A DNA stretch of 64,000 nucleotides from Micromonospora craniellae (GCF_014764405.1 NZ_CP061725.1:6200001-6264000), one strand, 5' to 3'. Counted from the first letter of the stretch, positions 17,392 through 26,325 are shown. A program made the numbers and translations. Notes: a model not told the origin generated them from the sequence alone.

Positions 17392-17448
17392 ATCGTGGCG
17401 GTGTGGCTGGTCGCACGTCGGCGTGTCGACCAGCCACACCGCCACGAT
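17392..17448. repeat. Long perfect palindrome, probable bidirectional terminator or REP-like element
   Basis: Two perfect 22-nt arms, 17392-17413 and 17427-17448, flank a 13-nt loop that itself pairs (CACG/CGTG). The left arm begins ATCGTGGCGGTGTGGCTG, an 18-mer that recurs exactly at 38185-38202. It sits between the convergent 16849 and DUF397 genes, so termination in both directions is the simplest role. Confidence 0.7.
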
Positions 17449-17560
17449 CAGGGGAATCACCGTCACGATGTCGTCGGGGCCCTGCGGACGCGACCCCTGA
17501 ACCGCGCGGCCAACGGGAGCACCCGGCGGGGCACCGGATGCGCTCCCGTTGGTGTACGCC

Positions 17561-17752
17561 TCAGCAGGGCTTGGCGGCCCGGATGAAGCTGCTCCAGGCG
17601 GTGGGGGAGAAGGTGAGTGCAGGCCCATCCGAGTCCTTGCTGTCTCGGACGGCGACGAGGCCAGGCAGGTTGTCGGCGACTTCGACGCAGTTGCCGCCGT
17701 TGTCGCCGCTGCGGGTGCTCTTGCGCCACTGTGCGCCGGTCAGCTCGGCCAT
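17561..17752 (-). CDS. DUF397 protein
   Basis: 63 residues with the family pattern: WRKSTRSGDNGGNCVEVAD, then VAVRDSKDSDGPALTFSP and the terminal W-x-x-F-I motif (TAWSSFIRAAK). DUF397 proteins accompany DUF5753 helix-turn-helix regulators in actinomycetes and act as their small partners (BldB-related families), often in antitoxin-like or developmental switches. It starts at 17752 inside the run-on end of the truncated regulator described next. The gene itself looks intact. Confidence 0.88.
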   Translation of the reverse strand: MAELTGAQWRKSTRSGDNGGNCVEVADNLPGLVAVRDSKDSDGPALTFSPTAWSSFIRAAKPC

Positions 17753-18521
17753 GGTAGACCTCTCCGATGATCTTGTTGATCAGTTGCTTCGATTGTTGCT
17801 CATCGAGGGCCAGTGACGTGAGGCTCGTCCACACCTCTTCATAGATGGCGAGTTCGTCCTTGCGGTCGAGGTAGAGCACCCCGGTCAGCGACTCGCTGTA
17901 GACCACCGAAGGGTCGGGTTCGACCCGGTTGCGAAGCGGGAAGTCGAGCATGACGAAGGGGCCGGCGACCGCGCCGAAGTGCAGACCGGCGCTGAGGGCG
18001 AGCACCCGGATCGAGATGTGGGGAAGGACGCTCACGTTGAGCAGGTGTCGGAGCTGTTCGGCCATGGTGGCAGGACTGCCGACGACGCGTAGGAGAACGG
18101 CTTCAGAGAGGATGACCTCGAACTGTGGTGCGGGCGGGAGACGGCGTTCCAGGAGCGTCTGGCGTTGGAGCCGAACCTCGACCAGCCGCTCCCGTTCCTG
18201 CTCCGAGATCCGTGATCGGTACTGGTAGACGCCACGGGCGTAACCCCTGGTCTGTAGCAGCCCGGGAATCAGTGCGTCGTCGTACTCCCGCAGGCGGGGG
18301 GCGGCGGATTCGAGGCCGACGTACAGCTCGAACCAGTCGGGGATGGCGTCGCCGTAGGAGTGCCACCAGCTCTTGGCCTTGGTTTCGGTGGCCAGGGCGG
18401 TGAGGGCGGCGGTCAGCTCGGGGGTGGCGGCGTACAGCTCGCACATGACCTTGACGTCGAGGGGGCGGGCCGGGCCGAGGCCGCTCTCGATGCGCCACAT
18501 CTTCTGTCGGCTGCACTGCAT
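17753..18521 (-). pseudogene. DUF5753 XRE-family regulator lacking the first half of its HTH
   Basis: From MQCSRQKMWRIESGLGP onward the sequence follows XRE-DUF5753 regulators (SWWHSYGDAIPDWFELYVGLE, ALIPGLLQTRGYARG, VEVRLQRQTLL, HISIRVLAL). The roughly 30 residues that should precede the recognition helix are missing: reading upstream there are only eight matching-like codons, then a TAG. At the other end the frame does not stop before DUF397 but runs through it in another phase to 17463. Both ends are therefore abnormal. DNA binding is unlikely. The 5' loss coincides with the end of a broken serine hydrolase. Confidence 0.65.
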
Positions 18522-18545
18522 CGCCTCGGCAGCGCCGCTCCGATC

Positions 18546-18941
18546 TCCACCTATCTACCCGCGTCCGTCTGGCCAGGTGGCGTACGGTGATCTGCGGCGT
18601 CCGGTCCACCCCGCGCCGCACGTGCAGTACGAGCACTGCGTGACCTACGCACCGAAGCGCGCATGACCCTGTAGGACGAGCGTGATGATGAACCGCTTCG
18701 TGATCGAGGCGATGAAGAAGGGCGCCTCCGGGCGTACCTCCGGCTCGGCGCTGCCCTGCGGTCCGGATCCGCCCGCCCAGCGGCGCTGCCCGTCGGCGCT
18801 GGACACGGCGAGGCTGGCGTGATGCAGAGCAGGTCTGGCACTCAAGCTTTGCACGAGTTTGGTCAGGCCGGCGTCGACCTCGTCGGTCACGCGGTTGCCG
18901 GGTGCCGTGAAGGTGTGTGGCCTCAAGGGATCTCTTCGCAT
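18546..18941 (-). pseudogene. Serine hydrolase remnant (beta-lactamase family), 5' part with internal deletion
   Basis: The first segment (about 18645-18941) reads through VTDEVDAGLTKLVQSL to FFIASITKRFIITLVLQ, which contains the SxxK nucleophile (SITK). It then falls into a stop. In another frame at about 18560-18620 the later family segment LHVRRGVDRTPQITVRHL appears, so a piece of around 20 codons between them is gone. The remaining two thirds of the enzyme are absent, replaced by the truncated XRE gene. It diverges from the PadR gene over the palindrome at 18945-18963 and was probably its target. Confidence 0.65.
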
Positions 18942-18944
18942 GCA

Positions 18945-18963
18945 ACATGCCTACTAGGCATGT
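18945..18963. promoter_or_regulatory. Probable PadR operator
   Basis: A perfect palindrome with 9-bp arms ACATGCCTA and TAGGCATGT around one central base. It lies in the 50-bp gap between the divergent PadR gene and the serine hydrolase remnant, the usual place for an autoregulated PadR operator. Binding is inferred. Confidence 0.6.
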
Positions 18964-18994
18964 CTAAGAGAGTCAACCGGGTAGGATCTCCGGT

Positions 18995-19534
18995 GTGGCA
19001 CACGTGATCCTGGGCCTGCTGCTGCTCGCCCCGCAGAGCCTGTACAGCCTGATCAAGAGCTTCGAGGCGGGCGTCGCGCTGTTCTACAGCGCCAGCTCAG
19101 GCAGCATCAAACGGGCCCTCGACACGCTGCTCGGCAAGGGTCTGATCGAGGTCGCGAGCACCGAGCCGGGCGGACGCGGCAAGAAGGTCTATCGCGTCAC
19201 CGAGGCGGGCCGGCAGGAGTTCCACCGCTGGATGACGGGCGAACTCAGCGGGGCAGACCTGGAGACAGCGACCCTTTCCCGACTGTTCTTCCTGGGGCTG
19301 CTCGACCCGGCGGATCGCGCACCGGTGCTGCGACGGATTCAGGAGCGGGCCGCAGCGGATCTCGCCGAGTTGACCGCCCTCAAGGAACGTCTCGACACGA
19401 TCGAGGTGCCGGCGGAGTTCCGCGATGTGGCGGCGTACCAGCGGGCGACCCTGGACTACGGCATCGCCTCGGGACTGCACGCCCTCACCTGGTTCGGCGA
19501 TCTCGCCGATCGCGGTGGACCGCAGGCCGGGTGA
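18995..19534 (+). CDS. PadR-family transcriptional regulator
   Basis: 179 residues from a GTG start. The N-terminal winged helix reads HVILGLLLLAPQSLYSLIKSF, then YSASSGSIKRALDTLLGKGLIEV with the wing GGRGKKVYRVTEAGRQEF. The C-terminal half is the long dimerisation helix (RRIQERAAADLAELTALKERLDTIE). PadR proteins repress divergent genes until bound by a ligand. Its original target appears to be the now broken serine hydrolase on the other strand, so this looks like an orphan regulator. The 9-bp-arm palindrome lies 31 bp upstream. Confidence 0.88.
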   Translation: MAHVILGLLLLAPQSLYSLIKSFEAGVALFYSASSGSIKRALDTLLGKGLIEVASTEPGGRGKKVYRVTEAGRQEFHRWMTGELSGADLETATLSRLFFLGLLDPADRAPVLRRIQERAAADLAELTALKERLDTIEVPAEFRDVAAYQRATLDYGIASGLHALTWFGDLADRGGPQAG

Positions 19535-19578
19535 GGTCCGCGGCGGCGTGCGGGACGGGCTCGCCGGGCCGCGCCGAG

Positions 19579-20694
19579 TCAGGATCGGTGGCAACGGCCA
19601 CGAAGCTCTGCGATGGCCTCCTTCTCACCTGCGTTGAGGTCGCCGTCCACGGTGGCCACCCGGCTGGCGACATCGAGGAGTTCGGTCAGGTCGCCGGGCT
19701 CGGCGTCCAGACGCTTCCACACATCGTCGGGGTCGATGTCCACCACGTTGGCCAGCTGGTCATCGACCACACCGTGCCTCTCGCGGACGATCCGCGCCAG
19801 GTGTCTCATCAGCAGCGTCTCATCGTCGCCGATCTTGTTGTCCGCGGTGATGACGAGCCACGCGACCCACAACATCAGCTGTGGGTACTGACTCCGGCTG
19901 CTTAGCCTCCAGGCAATCTCGATAACGCGCGCCTCGTTACGGAACACGTCCCGCGCGTGCCGGCCCGCGACCAGCGTCGTATAGCGGTTCAGCACGACCG
20001 TGAGCGGGATGCCGACCAGAGGGATGCCGACCTTGATGACGTTGCGCTGCAGGAGGTGCTTCCCGACGATGGGAAGCCCCTTCGCGGCGGTCAGGACAGG
20101 GCCGGAATAGAACTTCTTGATCAATGGACGTACCACGAGCGGGACCGCCTTGGTGACACTCTCCCGCGCCACCTCCCCGCTCTTGATCGTGAAGGCCACC
20201 CGGATGAGCTTCCACATGTCGTCCGGGTCGGACACATCGAGCGGGACGCGATACAGCACGGAGATGTCGTAGGCCAGGCGTAACTGAAGCTGGGTGATGT
20301 ACGTGAGGTCGACCAGGAGGGTCACCGCAGCGGCCGGCAGCGCGATCGGCGAGGCACCGCCAGCGCTGCCGACGGTGGCGGCGACCGCCGCCGAGTACGC
20401 CCCGGCCGAGAGTCCGCCCTGGAGCGCGGCGTACCGCGAGGCCATCGTGATCCGCTGCTCGACGATACCATCCGCCGGAACGCCCTTGTACTTCTCCTGG
20501 AAGTACTGCCAGTCGACCTTGTCGGTGTAGGAACTCATGGCCTGTGTGACGAGCTTCGAGAACCAGTCGCCTGACTTGACATCGCCCGGATTGAGCCCCT
20601 TGATGAAGGTGCGTAGCTCGGCCCGATCCCGTTCGACAGCCTCTCTGGCGGCATCGTCGTCGGAACTGTCCGCGTCAATCGGAGCATCGGTCAC
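19579..20694 (-). CDS. EcsC-like / TerB-like membrane-associated protein
   Basis: 371 residues from the GTG at 20694, which has GGGGGA 6 nt before it; longer frames upstream are not protein-like. The central part has long hydrophobic stretches (GGLSAGAYSAAVAATVGSAGG, IALPAAAVTLLVDLTYI, then VLNRYTTLVAGRHARDVFRNEARV) in the EcsC manner. The last 130 residues (LMLWVAWLVITADNKIGDDE through VATVDGDLNAGEKEAIAELRG) look like a TerB-type helical domain with paired acidic loops. TerB-like domains appear in stress and tellurite-resistance systems. No signal peptide. Role unknown. Confidence 0.6.
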   Translation of the reverse strand: MTDAPIDADSSDDDAAREAVERDRAELRTFIKGLNPGDVKSGDWFSKLVTQAMSSYTDKVDWQYFQEKYKGVPADGIVEQRITMASRYAALQGGLSAGAYSAAVAATVGSAGGASPIALPAAAVTLLVDLTYITQLQLRLAYDISVLYRVPLDVSDPDDMWKLIRVAFTIKSGEVARESVTKAVPLVVRPLIKKFYSGPVLTAAKGLPIVGKHLLQRNVIKVGIPLVGIPLTVVLNRYTTLVAGRHARDVFRNEARVIEIAWRLSSRSQYPQLMLWVAWLVITADNKIGDDETLLMRHLARIVRERHGVVDDQLANVVDIDPDDVWKRLDAEPGDLTELLDVASRVATVDGDLNAGEKEAIAELRGRCHRS

Positions 20695-20998
20695 GGCGAG
20701 TCCCCCAGAAGGCTCAGCAGATAGCCAGCTCCCTGGGTTCGATTGAGCCCGCTGGCGTCCAAACACGGATGGTGCGACAACAGAACATCTGTCGACGAAT
20801 GTCGGATGGAGCCGCCATCTTAGGCTGATCATGCGGACTGGTTCCACTGTCCGTCGGAAGTGGCTTACCGGGGGATGTCCGCGTTCCCATGATCGCCCGA
20901 CTATCGACCTGGTCCGTCGCATTACGGTCGGCGGAAGAGCAGTCGCCAGGTACGGATATCTGACAGCCATCACCTCTGAGTGACGTGATGATGACGCG
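20695..20998. other. Intergenic region
   Basis: 304 bp between two divergent genes. No protein-like frame, no clear promoter hexamers and no strong inverted repeat that I can see. Confidence 0.5.
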
Positions 20999-21760
20999 AT
21001 GCCAAAGTGCCGTGCGCGGTGCAAGGACAACACGCTTTGCAAGAGACCGGTCGGCGGGCTTGGGGCGCGCTGCCGAGACCACGTCGGAATGCCCGAGGCT
21101 GGGCCGCGACACACCAAGGAGAGAAGGCCGCGTCGCCGCCCGACGCCGTCAGGGCGTCGGGGTGTTCGCGGAAGCGCTTCGCGAGGCGGACGGGGTAGCG
21201 CAGCCCGGGAGCGTCGTCGCCAGGAGCGCGTCGAGCAAGCCGCCGAGTACTGCGTGGCGGTTCTGAACGACGGGTGGGCCAACGTCGTGTCCGAGTGTGT
21301 CACCGAGTACGTGACCGAGGAGACCTGGCAGCAGCTGTTCAACCGTCGGCGGCGTGGGCGGTGCAAGCTGCTCGCGGAGATGGCCGGGGCGATCCTGACC
21401 GGGAAGAAGATGCTGCACGATCTGGTCGGGGCCGTCGCGGCCTGGCTCGCTGCCCTCCTCGGTGGTGACCGGATCGTGCAGGCCTTCGCCCGTCAGCTCG
21501 CGTCGAACATTCCGCTGCCCCCGGACGCGAAGATGGTGGCTGCGGCGCGCGGTCTACAGGTGACCGGAGTGCTGCTGTGTCTGGTCAACGGTGGTGACCT
21601 GACGAGATGCCAGTGCTTCATCGACCTAGCTCTTGAGGAGACCAAGACCCAGATCAAGAAGCTCCTCCTCGCCGCGATGGAGGACTGGACAGCTCTGGCA
21701 CAGTTCCCGGTCAAGCCCTCGGTGGTGGAGCAGGGCACGTACGGGGGCACCGGCACCTGA
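20999..21760 (+). CDS. Hypothetical protein with N-terminal zinc-knuckle-like motif
   Basis: 253 residues. The N-terminus MPKCRARCKDNTLCKRPVGG with CRDH following has the C..C..C..C-x-x-H spacing of small zinc-binding knuckles found on phage and restriction-associated proteins. A basic low-complexity linker follows (residues 36-75). The C-terminal 170 residues are mixed helix with a hydrophobic segment (LVGAVAAWLAALLGGDRIVQAF) and a second Cys pair (TRCQCFIDL). Family not recognised. It sits between the EcsC/TerB-like gene and a restriction-like gene, so a link to genome defence is possible but unsupported. Confidence 0.5.
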   Translation: MPKCRARCKDNTLCKRPVGGLGARCRDHVGMPEAGPRHTKERRPRRRPTPSGRRGVRGSASRGGRGSAARERRRQERVEQAAEYCVAVLNDGWANVVSECVTEYVTEETWQQLFNRRRRGRCKLLAEMAGAILTGKKMLHDLVGAVAAWLAALLGGDRIVQAFARQLASNIPLPPDAKMVAAARGLQVTGVLLCLVNGGDLTRCQCFIDLALEETKTQIKKLLLAAMEDWTALAQFPVKPSVVEQGTYGGTGT

Positions 21761-21916
21761 CGCGACGTAACAGAGTTGCGGCCACTGCAATCGGGGTGCT
21801 CAGGCGAACCTGCGTCGGGCACGCGGCGAGGCCCCTGTCTGCCAGGGTGAGTTGAGCCAGGAGCCCGCCGTCGGAACACCCCCGAAGGCAGCGGACATGT
21901 GAAGCATTCGCTGCGG

Positions 21917-24478
21917 CTACGTCGTGAGCGGTTCCCCCGCCTCCTCGGAGAAATGTGCCTGCTCGTAGAACCACTGAAGGTGCTCCACGAGGCATGCGGC
22001 GGCGTTGCTGTCGGCGAGGACTGTCAGCGGGAAGCCGGGGCGCAGAGTGAGCTTCGCGGCGGCGATGTTCACCCCGGGAAGCTGGTTCAAGCGTTGCCGG
22101 AACTGTTCACGCAGCGCAACATCGTCGAACGGCGAGCGATTGGCCAGGTGTTGGAAGACCACCTCGGCCTTGCCGCTCGGGTAGATGGTCATCGGCCAGA
22201 TGTCGCCGTCGCGGTGACCGCGCTCGCGGGCCATGAGGAAGCAGGATGTCTCTGCCGCGCCGCCGTAGAGCAGCGTGCCGCCGAGATCCTTCCAGCGGTC
22301 GAGCAGTGCCTGCGTGGCCTCGGCGACGGCCGTGTTCTGCTGCAGCAACATGAGTTGCTCGGTGAAGCGATCGGTGCGGGACTGCCCTTCACCGGGGCGG
22401 GGCCGGGGCATCCGTCGGGGCAACTCGTCCGGTGCCAGTCCGGTCAGTTGCGCCAACTCGTCGAGGTCGATGCGCTGGCTCTGGTCGGCTCGGCCATGCT
22501 GGTCGAAGGAGACCCCTTCGGCACGTAGCACCGTGACCGGGTCCTCCGTACGACCGTCAGGCCATCGGAAACCTGCGGCCATGGTTCCCTCGACCTGCAA
22601 CACCCGATGGGCGTTGGTGACCGGAACGCTGCGCAGCCGGTTGCCGACCGGCTGAGGCGCGGTGCCGATCAGAGCGGCGAGGTCCCCGTACGTCGTCCAG
22701 GACCCAGCCGGCAATGAGGCGAGTGCCTTCTCCATGAGGTCCCATCGCACCTCTGACTGATCGACCGCCTGATCGGTGGGGCCGGGCCAGAGATCGATGA
22801 TTCGCTCAGCGAGGGCGTCTGCGCGTTTGTAGATCTGCGGCCGTCCCCAGCGCTCGAAGGCGACGATGTCCCGAGTGAGAGACAGACCGCTCTTGGCGAG
22901 CCGAACCCGCTTGGTCGCGAACGGGCTGTTGCCTAGTTCCACGTTGTACCCGGTCAGGGTGAGGTTGCCCAAGGTGTGTTTGAGGGCCTCGTGCACCTCG
23001 ATGACGTTCTCGTGTGGTTCGAGGTCCGCAGCGAGCATGCGCTGCCACTCCGGACTCATGCTCTGTGGCAGCACATGCTCGATGGTCAGCTTCGCCAACG
23101 AGATCGGCTCTTTGCTGCCGTACGACTCTTCCAACCACCGCAGCACCAGCGAACGCTGCGCCGCCCGCCCGTTCGTGTAGAAGGGCAATGAGCGGACCGC
23201 GTGGCGCACGTCGGCGTCCGTCGCATAGTACTTGCGGCCGGCGGAGAGGTAGGCGTGCACCGCCTGGTCGACTGACAGGTTCTTGTCCATCTCGGTGACG
23301 ATGGACAGCAGATTGCGGTTGATGTTCGCGGTGGCCCGGCCGATCAGCAGCCGCCGTACGAGGAAACTCTCCACGTAACGCATTGCCGACGCGACCTGTG
23401 CGTTGGTCGCGGTGCCCAGGTTGCGGCGATCCAGCAGGTGCAGCAGGAGCGGGTACACGGTAGTGGTGCCCCAGGAGTGCAAACGCTCCAGCCGGAGCCG
23501 TACGTCCGGGTTCTGCTCCTTGTCGGGGTGCAGGATGACGTCCAACAGCGCGCCGAGACGGGCGAACCGTCGCACCTCTGCTTCGATGTCCTCTTCGGTG
23601 CTCAGCCGATCGAGCCGCGCCTGCTGCCTCGCGTACGTGTCGCCCTGTGTTATCCGTGGGTCTCGATGGACCAGGTCAAGCCAGAACAGAAGTTCCAGCT
23701 CGGTGGAGGTGAGCCGCCTCTGCAGCGGCAGCCAGTGCGCGTCGTAGACAGCCTTACTGCTGTTCGGTAGGCGCATGAACAGGTAGTTGCGCAGCAGATC
23801 GGCCTGCGTTAGCTTGAGCCCGGTGTTGTTCAGTGACTCGAAGATCCGGTAGACGTTGTCATCGGCATGCGCCACGACCGAGACCACGGCCAACCCGAAA
23901 ATTACTGCATCTTCCAGGCGTTGCACCTGCGCAGCCACCGCCGGTTCCGCGAGCCGGTTTCGGAAGAACTGATATGCGCCTCCGACGGCACCCCCGCCAG
24001 CCTGAGCCGAAAAGTCCACACATGCCAGATAAGCGTCGAGGTCGGCCTGGGTGGGGACGAGCTTCAACCGTCGTGCGGGCGTCCACTTGTTGATGAGGTA
24101 CTGGTCGGTGAGCCGGTCGCGGTGCTGTTCACCTTCGTTCGCCACCCGGTGATCACGGATCGCGCAGAGCAGAATCGAAAGGGTGGTCAAGCGCTGCTGC
24201 CCGTCGACCACCAGGAACTCCACGACACCGGCCGGACCGTTGTCGGGGCTGGGAGCCAGCACCAGCGAACCGATGAAGTGGGTCGCCTTCGGGTTTTCTG
24301 CCCGGTCCTCGGCGAGCCGGACGATGTCGTCCCAGAGACGTTCCAGTTGATGGTCCTGCCAGGAGTACGTTCGCTGGTAAAGGGGCACCTGGCCTCGATC
24401 CGTCAGAGGGTCTTGCTCCCTGCCTGACCGTTTCGGCTTGACCGTTTTGTCCACCCGGTTTGGGTGTGATATCGCCAC
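21917..24478 (-). CDS. GmrSD-type restriction-like protein: DUF262 + DUF1524 + alkyltransferase-like domain
   Basis: 853 residues. DUF262 (about 30-260) shows VPLYQRTYSWQ, HFIGSLVL and the nucleotide-site motif VVDGQQRLTTLS. DUF1524 (about 420-560) carries the HNH-like TIEHVLPQSMSPEW and GNLTLTGYNVELGNSPF. Together these form the fused GmrSD (type IV, modified-DNA) restriction family. A third domain (about 600-690; ASLPAGSWTTYGDLAALIG, GNRLRSVP, AHRVLQ) resembles MGMT, but the reactive PCHR cysteine is absent (NAHR), as in alkyltransferase-like DNA-damage sensors. A further 130-residue domain follows. The first 27 residues do not resemble DUF262 starts, so the 5' end may be damaged by the adjacent IS. 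Confidence 0.75.
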   Translation of the reverse strand: MAISHPNRVDKTVKPKRSGREQDPLTDRGQVPLYQRTYSWQDHQLERLWDDIVRLAEDRAENPKATHFIGSLVLAPSPDNGPAGVVEFLVVDGQQRLTTLSILLCAIRDHRVANEGEQHRDRLTDQYLINKWTPARRLKLVPTQADLDAYLACVDFSAQAGGGAVGGAYQFFRNRLAEPAVAAQVQRLEDAVIFGLAVVSVVAHADDNVYRIFESLNNTGLKLTQADLLRNYLFMRLPNSSKAVYDAHWLPLQRRLTSTELELLFWLDLVHRDPRITQGDTYARQQARLDRLSTEEDIEAEVRRFARLGALLDVILHPDKEQNPDVRLRLERLHSWGTTTVYPLLLHLLDRRNLGTATNAQVASAMRYVESFLVRRLLIGRATANINRNLLSIVTEMDKNLSVDQAVHAYLSAGRKYYATDADVRHAVRSLPFYTNGRAAQRSLVLRWLEESYGSKEPISLAKLTIEHVLPQSMSPEWQRMLAADLEPHENVIEVHEALKHTLGNLTLTGYNVELGNSPFATKRVRLAKSGLSLTRDIVAFERWGRPQIYKRADALAERIIDLWPGPTDQAVDQSEVRWDLMEKALASLPAGSWTTYGDLAALIGTAPQPVGNRLRSVPVTNAHRVLQVEGTMAAGFRWPDGRTEDPVTVLRAEGVSFDQHGRADQSQRIDLDELAQLTGLAPDELPRRMPRPRPGEGQSRTDRFTEQLMLLQQNTAVAEATQALLDRWKDLGGTLLYGGAAETSCFLMARERGHRDGDIWPMTIYPSGKAEVVFQHLANRSPFDDVALREQFRQRLNQLPGVNIAAAKLTLRPGFPLTVLADSNAAACLVEHLQWFYEQAHFSEEAGEPLTT

Positions 24479-24552
24479 GTGTCGCTGTGGAAGCGCGAGT
24501 TCTCCGGGCCCTCGGTCACGGTCTTTCTACTGGTAGGTACAGGGGTCCAGGG

Positions 24553-25980
24553 TCAGGTTGTCAGTGGTAGCAGGGTGAGGCGCTGCCAGCAGAGGGTGAA
24601 CGCGTCGGCCCACGGCCAGGTCTCGGGGATGGACAGGACACGCCGGCGGGCGTGGGCGGCCAGTTTCGCGGGCAGGTGCAGCAGCCGGTAACGCAGTGTT
24701 GCGGGTTCGGCGTGGGCGAGGTCGTCCTGGTCGTGCAGGCCGAGCAACCGGGTCCAGGAAGTGATGTCCGCGGCGATGTTGGCGGCGAGGACCCAGCCGC
24801 GGTTGACGGTCCAGGCCTTCGACGGCAGGTTCCGCAGGCCCATGGCCTTGTTCGTGCGCACCTTGTCTTCCACTCCTGCGTGCGAACGATGCAAAGCGTC
24901 GATCCATTGCGGCTGGTGCGAGCCCGGCACCCCGGCGATCCGGCTGATGTTGGTGGCGACGATCGCGTACCGCCAGCCGGTCCGCTTCTCCAGCGCGGTG
25001 AGATTCTTCGCGTGCCGGGCCGACGGCTTCGTGCGCCGCACGAGCAGCCGTAGCCGGCCGTTCCAGTTCTCCAGGCGCTGGTTGAGGCCGGTCAGTTCCG
25101 CGACATGCGCGGTGTCGACGGCCGTGCCGTCCTGGGCGAGGCCGTCGGTCCACGCTTCAGCAGGCAGTTGCTCGATCGCGATCTCGTCGGCGTCGGTGAT
25201 CGTCCAGCCGACGGTGAACTTCACGCTGCGCCACAGCCGGTTCATCGCCTCGATGTGCTCGAGCAGGTCGTGGGTGGCACCGGCCCCATCGACCCTGATC
25301 AGAATCTTGCGCCGGTAGGCGACCGGCAACTGAGCGATCGCCTCACCGAGAACCCGGATGTGATCGGCGACCGTATTCGAGCCGGCACTGCCGGGCCGCA
25401 GCAGCATGGCCAGGCATTCCGCGGTGTTCGCACACCACGCACCGAGCGGATGGAACCCGAAACCCTTCTTGAACGTGGCCGCCGCACCCTGCTTCGGTGA
25501 GTGAGCGGTGATCAGGGTGGCGTCCAGATCGATGACCACCCACCCGGACAGCAGCTTGCCCGCCACCGTCAGCCACGGGAACCCTTGCGGGCGGCGGGCG
25601 AGCAGGGCCCATACGTGAGCGCGGACCTTCGCCCGCGCTTTGCCGATCCGTTTCAGCGCGGTCTCGTCGAGACCGGCCAACGCTCGCCGGACGGTTGGCT
25701 CCGACGGCCGATCACCGAAGACCAATCCCTGATGGGCGAGGACCGCGATGTCGGACATGCTCGTGGCGCCGAGCACGATCGCGACCGCGAGTGAGACCAG
25801 GACCGTGCCGCGATCCCACCACCCAGGGCCCTTGCCGCGCGGTAGCACCTTGTTCAAACCGCTGGTCAGACCGGTCCGATCTGCGCATTTGCGCAGCAGG
25901 ACCGCACCCGCGTGACCGACCAGACCCTTCCCGCCCGCGCCGACGACCAGCCGCTGATCCCACCCGCTACCCTTACTCAC
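24553..25980 (-). CDS. IS1380-type transposase
   Basis: 475 residues from a GTG. Family-typical segments are the N-terminal VVGAGGKGLVGHAGAVLLR, VLVSLAVAIVLGATSMSDI, the first acidic residue in VVIDLDATLI, the second in ILIRVDGAGATH, and the C-terminal AGVEDKVRTNKAMGLRNLP, with WVLAANIAADITSW and LRYRLLHLPAKLAAHARRR near the end. The frame is uninterrupted, so the enzyme may be active. I could not identify terminal inverted repeats or a target duplication in the 70 bp downstream or 350 bp upstream, so element limits are left open. It lies immediately upstream of the GmrSD-like gene. Confidence 0.88.
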   Translation of the reverse strand: MSKGSGWDQRLVVGAGGKGLVGHAGAVLLRKCADRTGLTSGLNKVLPRGKGPGWWDRGTVLVSLAVAIVLGATSMSDIAVLAHQGLVFGDRPSEPTVRRALAGLDETALKRIGKARAKVRAHVWALLARRPQGFPWLTVAGKLLSGWVVIDLDATLITAHSPKQGAAATFKKGFGFHPLGAWCANTAECLAMLLRPGSAGSNTVADHIRVLGEAIAQLPVAYRRKILIRVDGAGATHDLLEHIEAMNRLWRSVKFTVGWTITDADEIAIEQLPAEAWTDGLAQDGTAVDTAHVAELTGLNQRLENWNGRLRLLVRRTKPSARHAKNLTALEKRTGWRYAIVATNISRIAGVPGSHQPQWIDALHRSHAGVEDKVRTNKAMGLRNLPSKAWTVNRGWVLAANIAADITSWTRLLGLHDQDDLAHAEPATLRYRLLHLPAKLAAHARRRVLSIPETWPWADAFTLCWQRLTLLPLTT

Positions 25981-26325
25981 CAGAAAGGTGCACCCGCTTC
26001 TGCTGTGGACATGGACTCGACACCCAAATCCTTGCAGGTCAGGAGCACCTTTCGTTTATCGCCCTCGATCAGTCAAATCGCCTCTGACTCGGGGAGGCTG
26101 GTATTGCTTCGTACCTTCAAGCAGACCTTGCAGGGTGGTCTCTGCTGCTGCGACCATCGGAGCGCTGTCACCTCATCCGTTCGGGCACATGGTCAGAAAA
26201 CGGATCTTAAAGGGTATTGCTGGTCTAGCCAGTCACGGCGCACGAACTGCGTCTCGACTCAGGTCGTGGCAGCCTAGGCGGTGGTCGCAGGCAAAGGGTG
26301 TCGTGAATCCGACTCCTCCTGTTGT
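25981..26325. other. Intergenic region between two insertion sequences
   Basis: 345 bp. It holds the presumed promoter and outer end of the IS1380-type element. GAAAGGTGC at about 25983 and GCACCTTTC at about 26044 form a short inverted repeat around the transposase 5' region. No gene seen. Confidence 0.45.

Noticed and set aside
24490..26060. Terminal inverted repeats for the IS1380-type element
   Set aside because: I compared both flanks and found only weak, unconvincing matches; limits were therefore not assigned.
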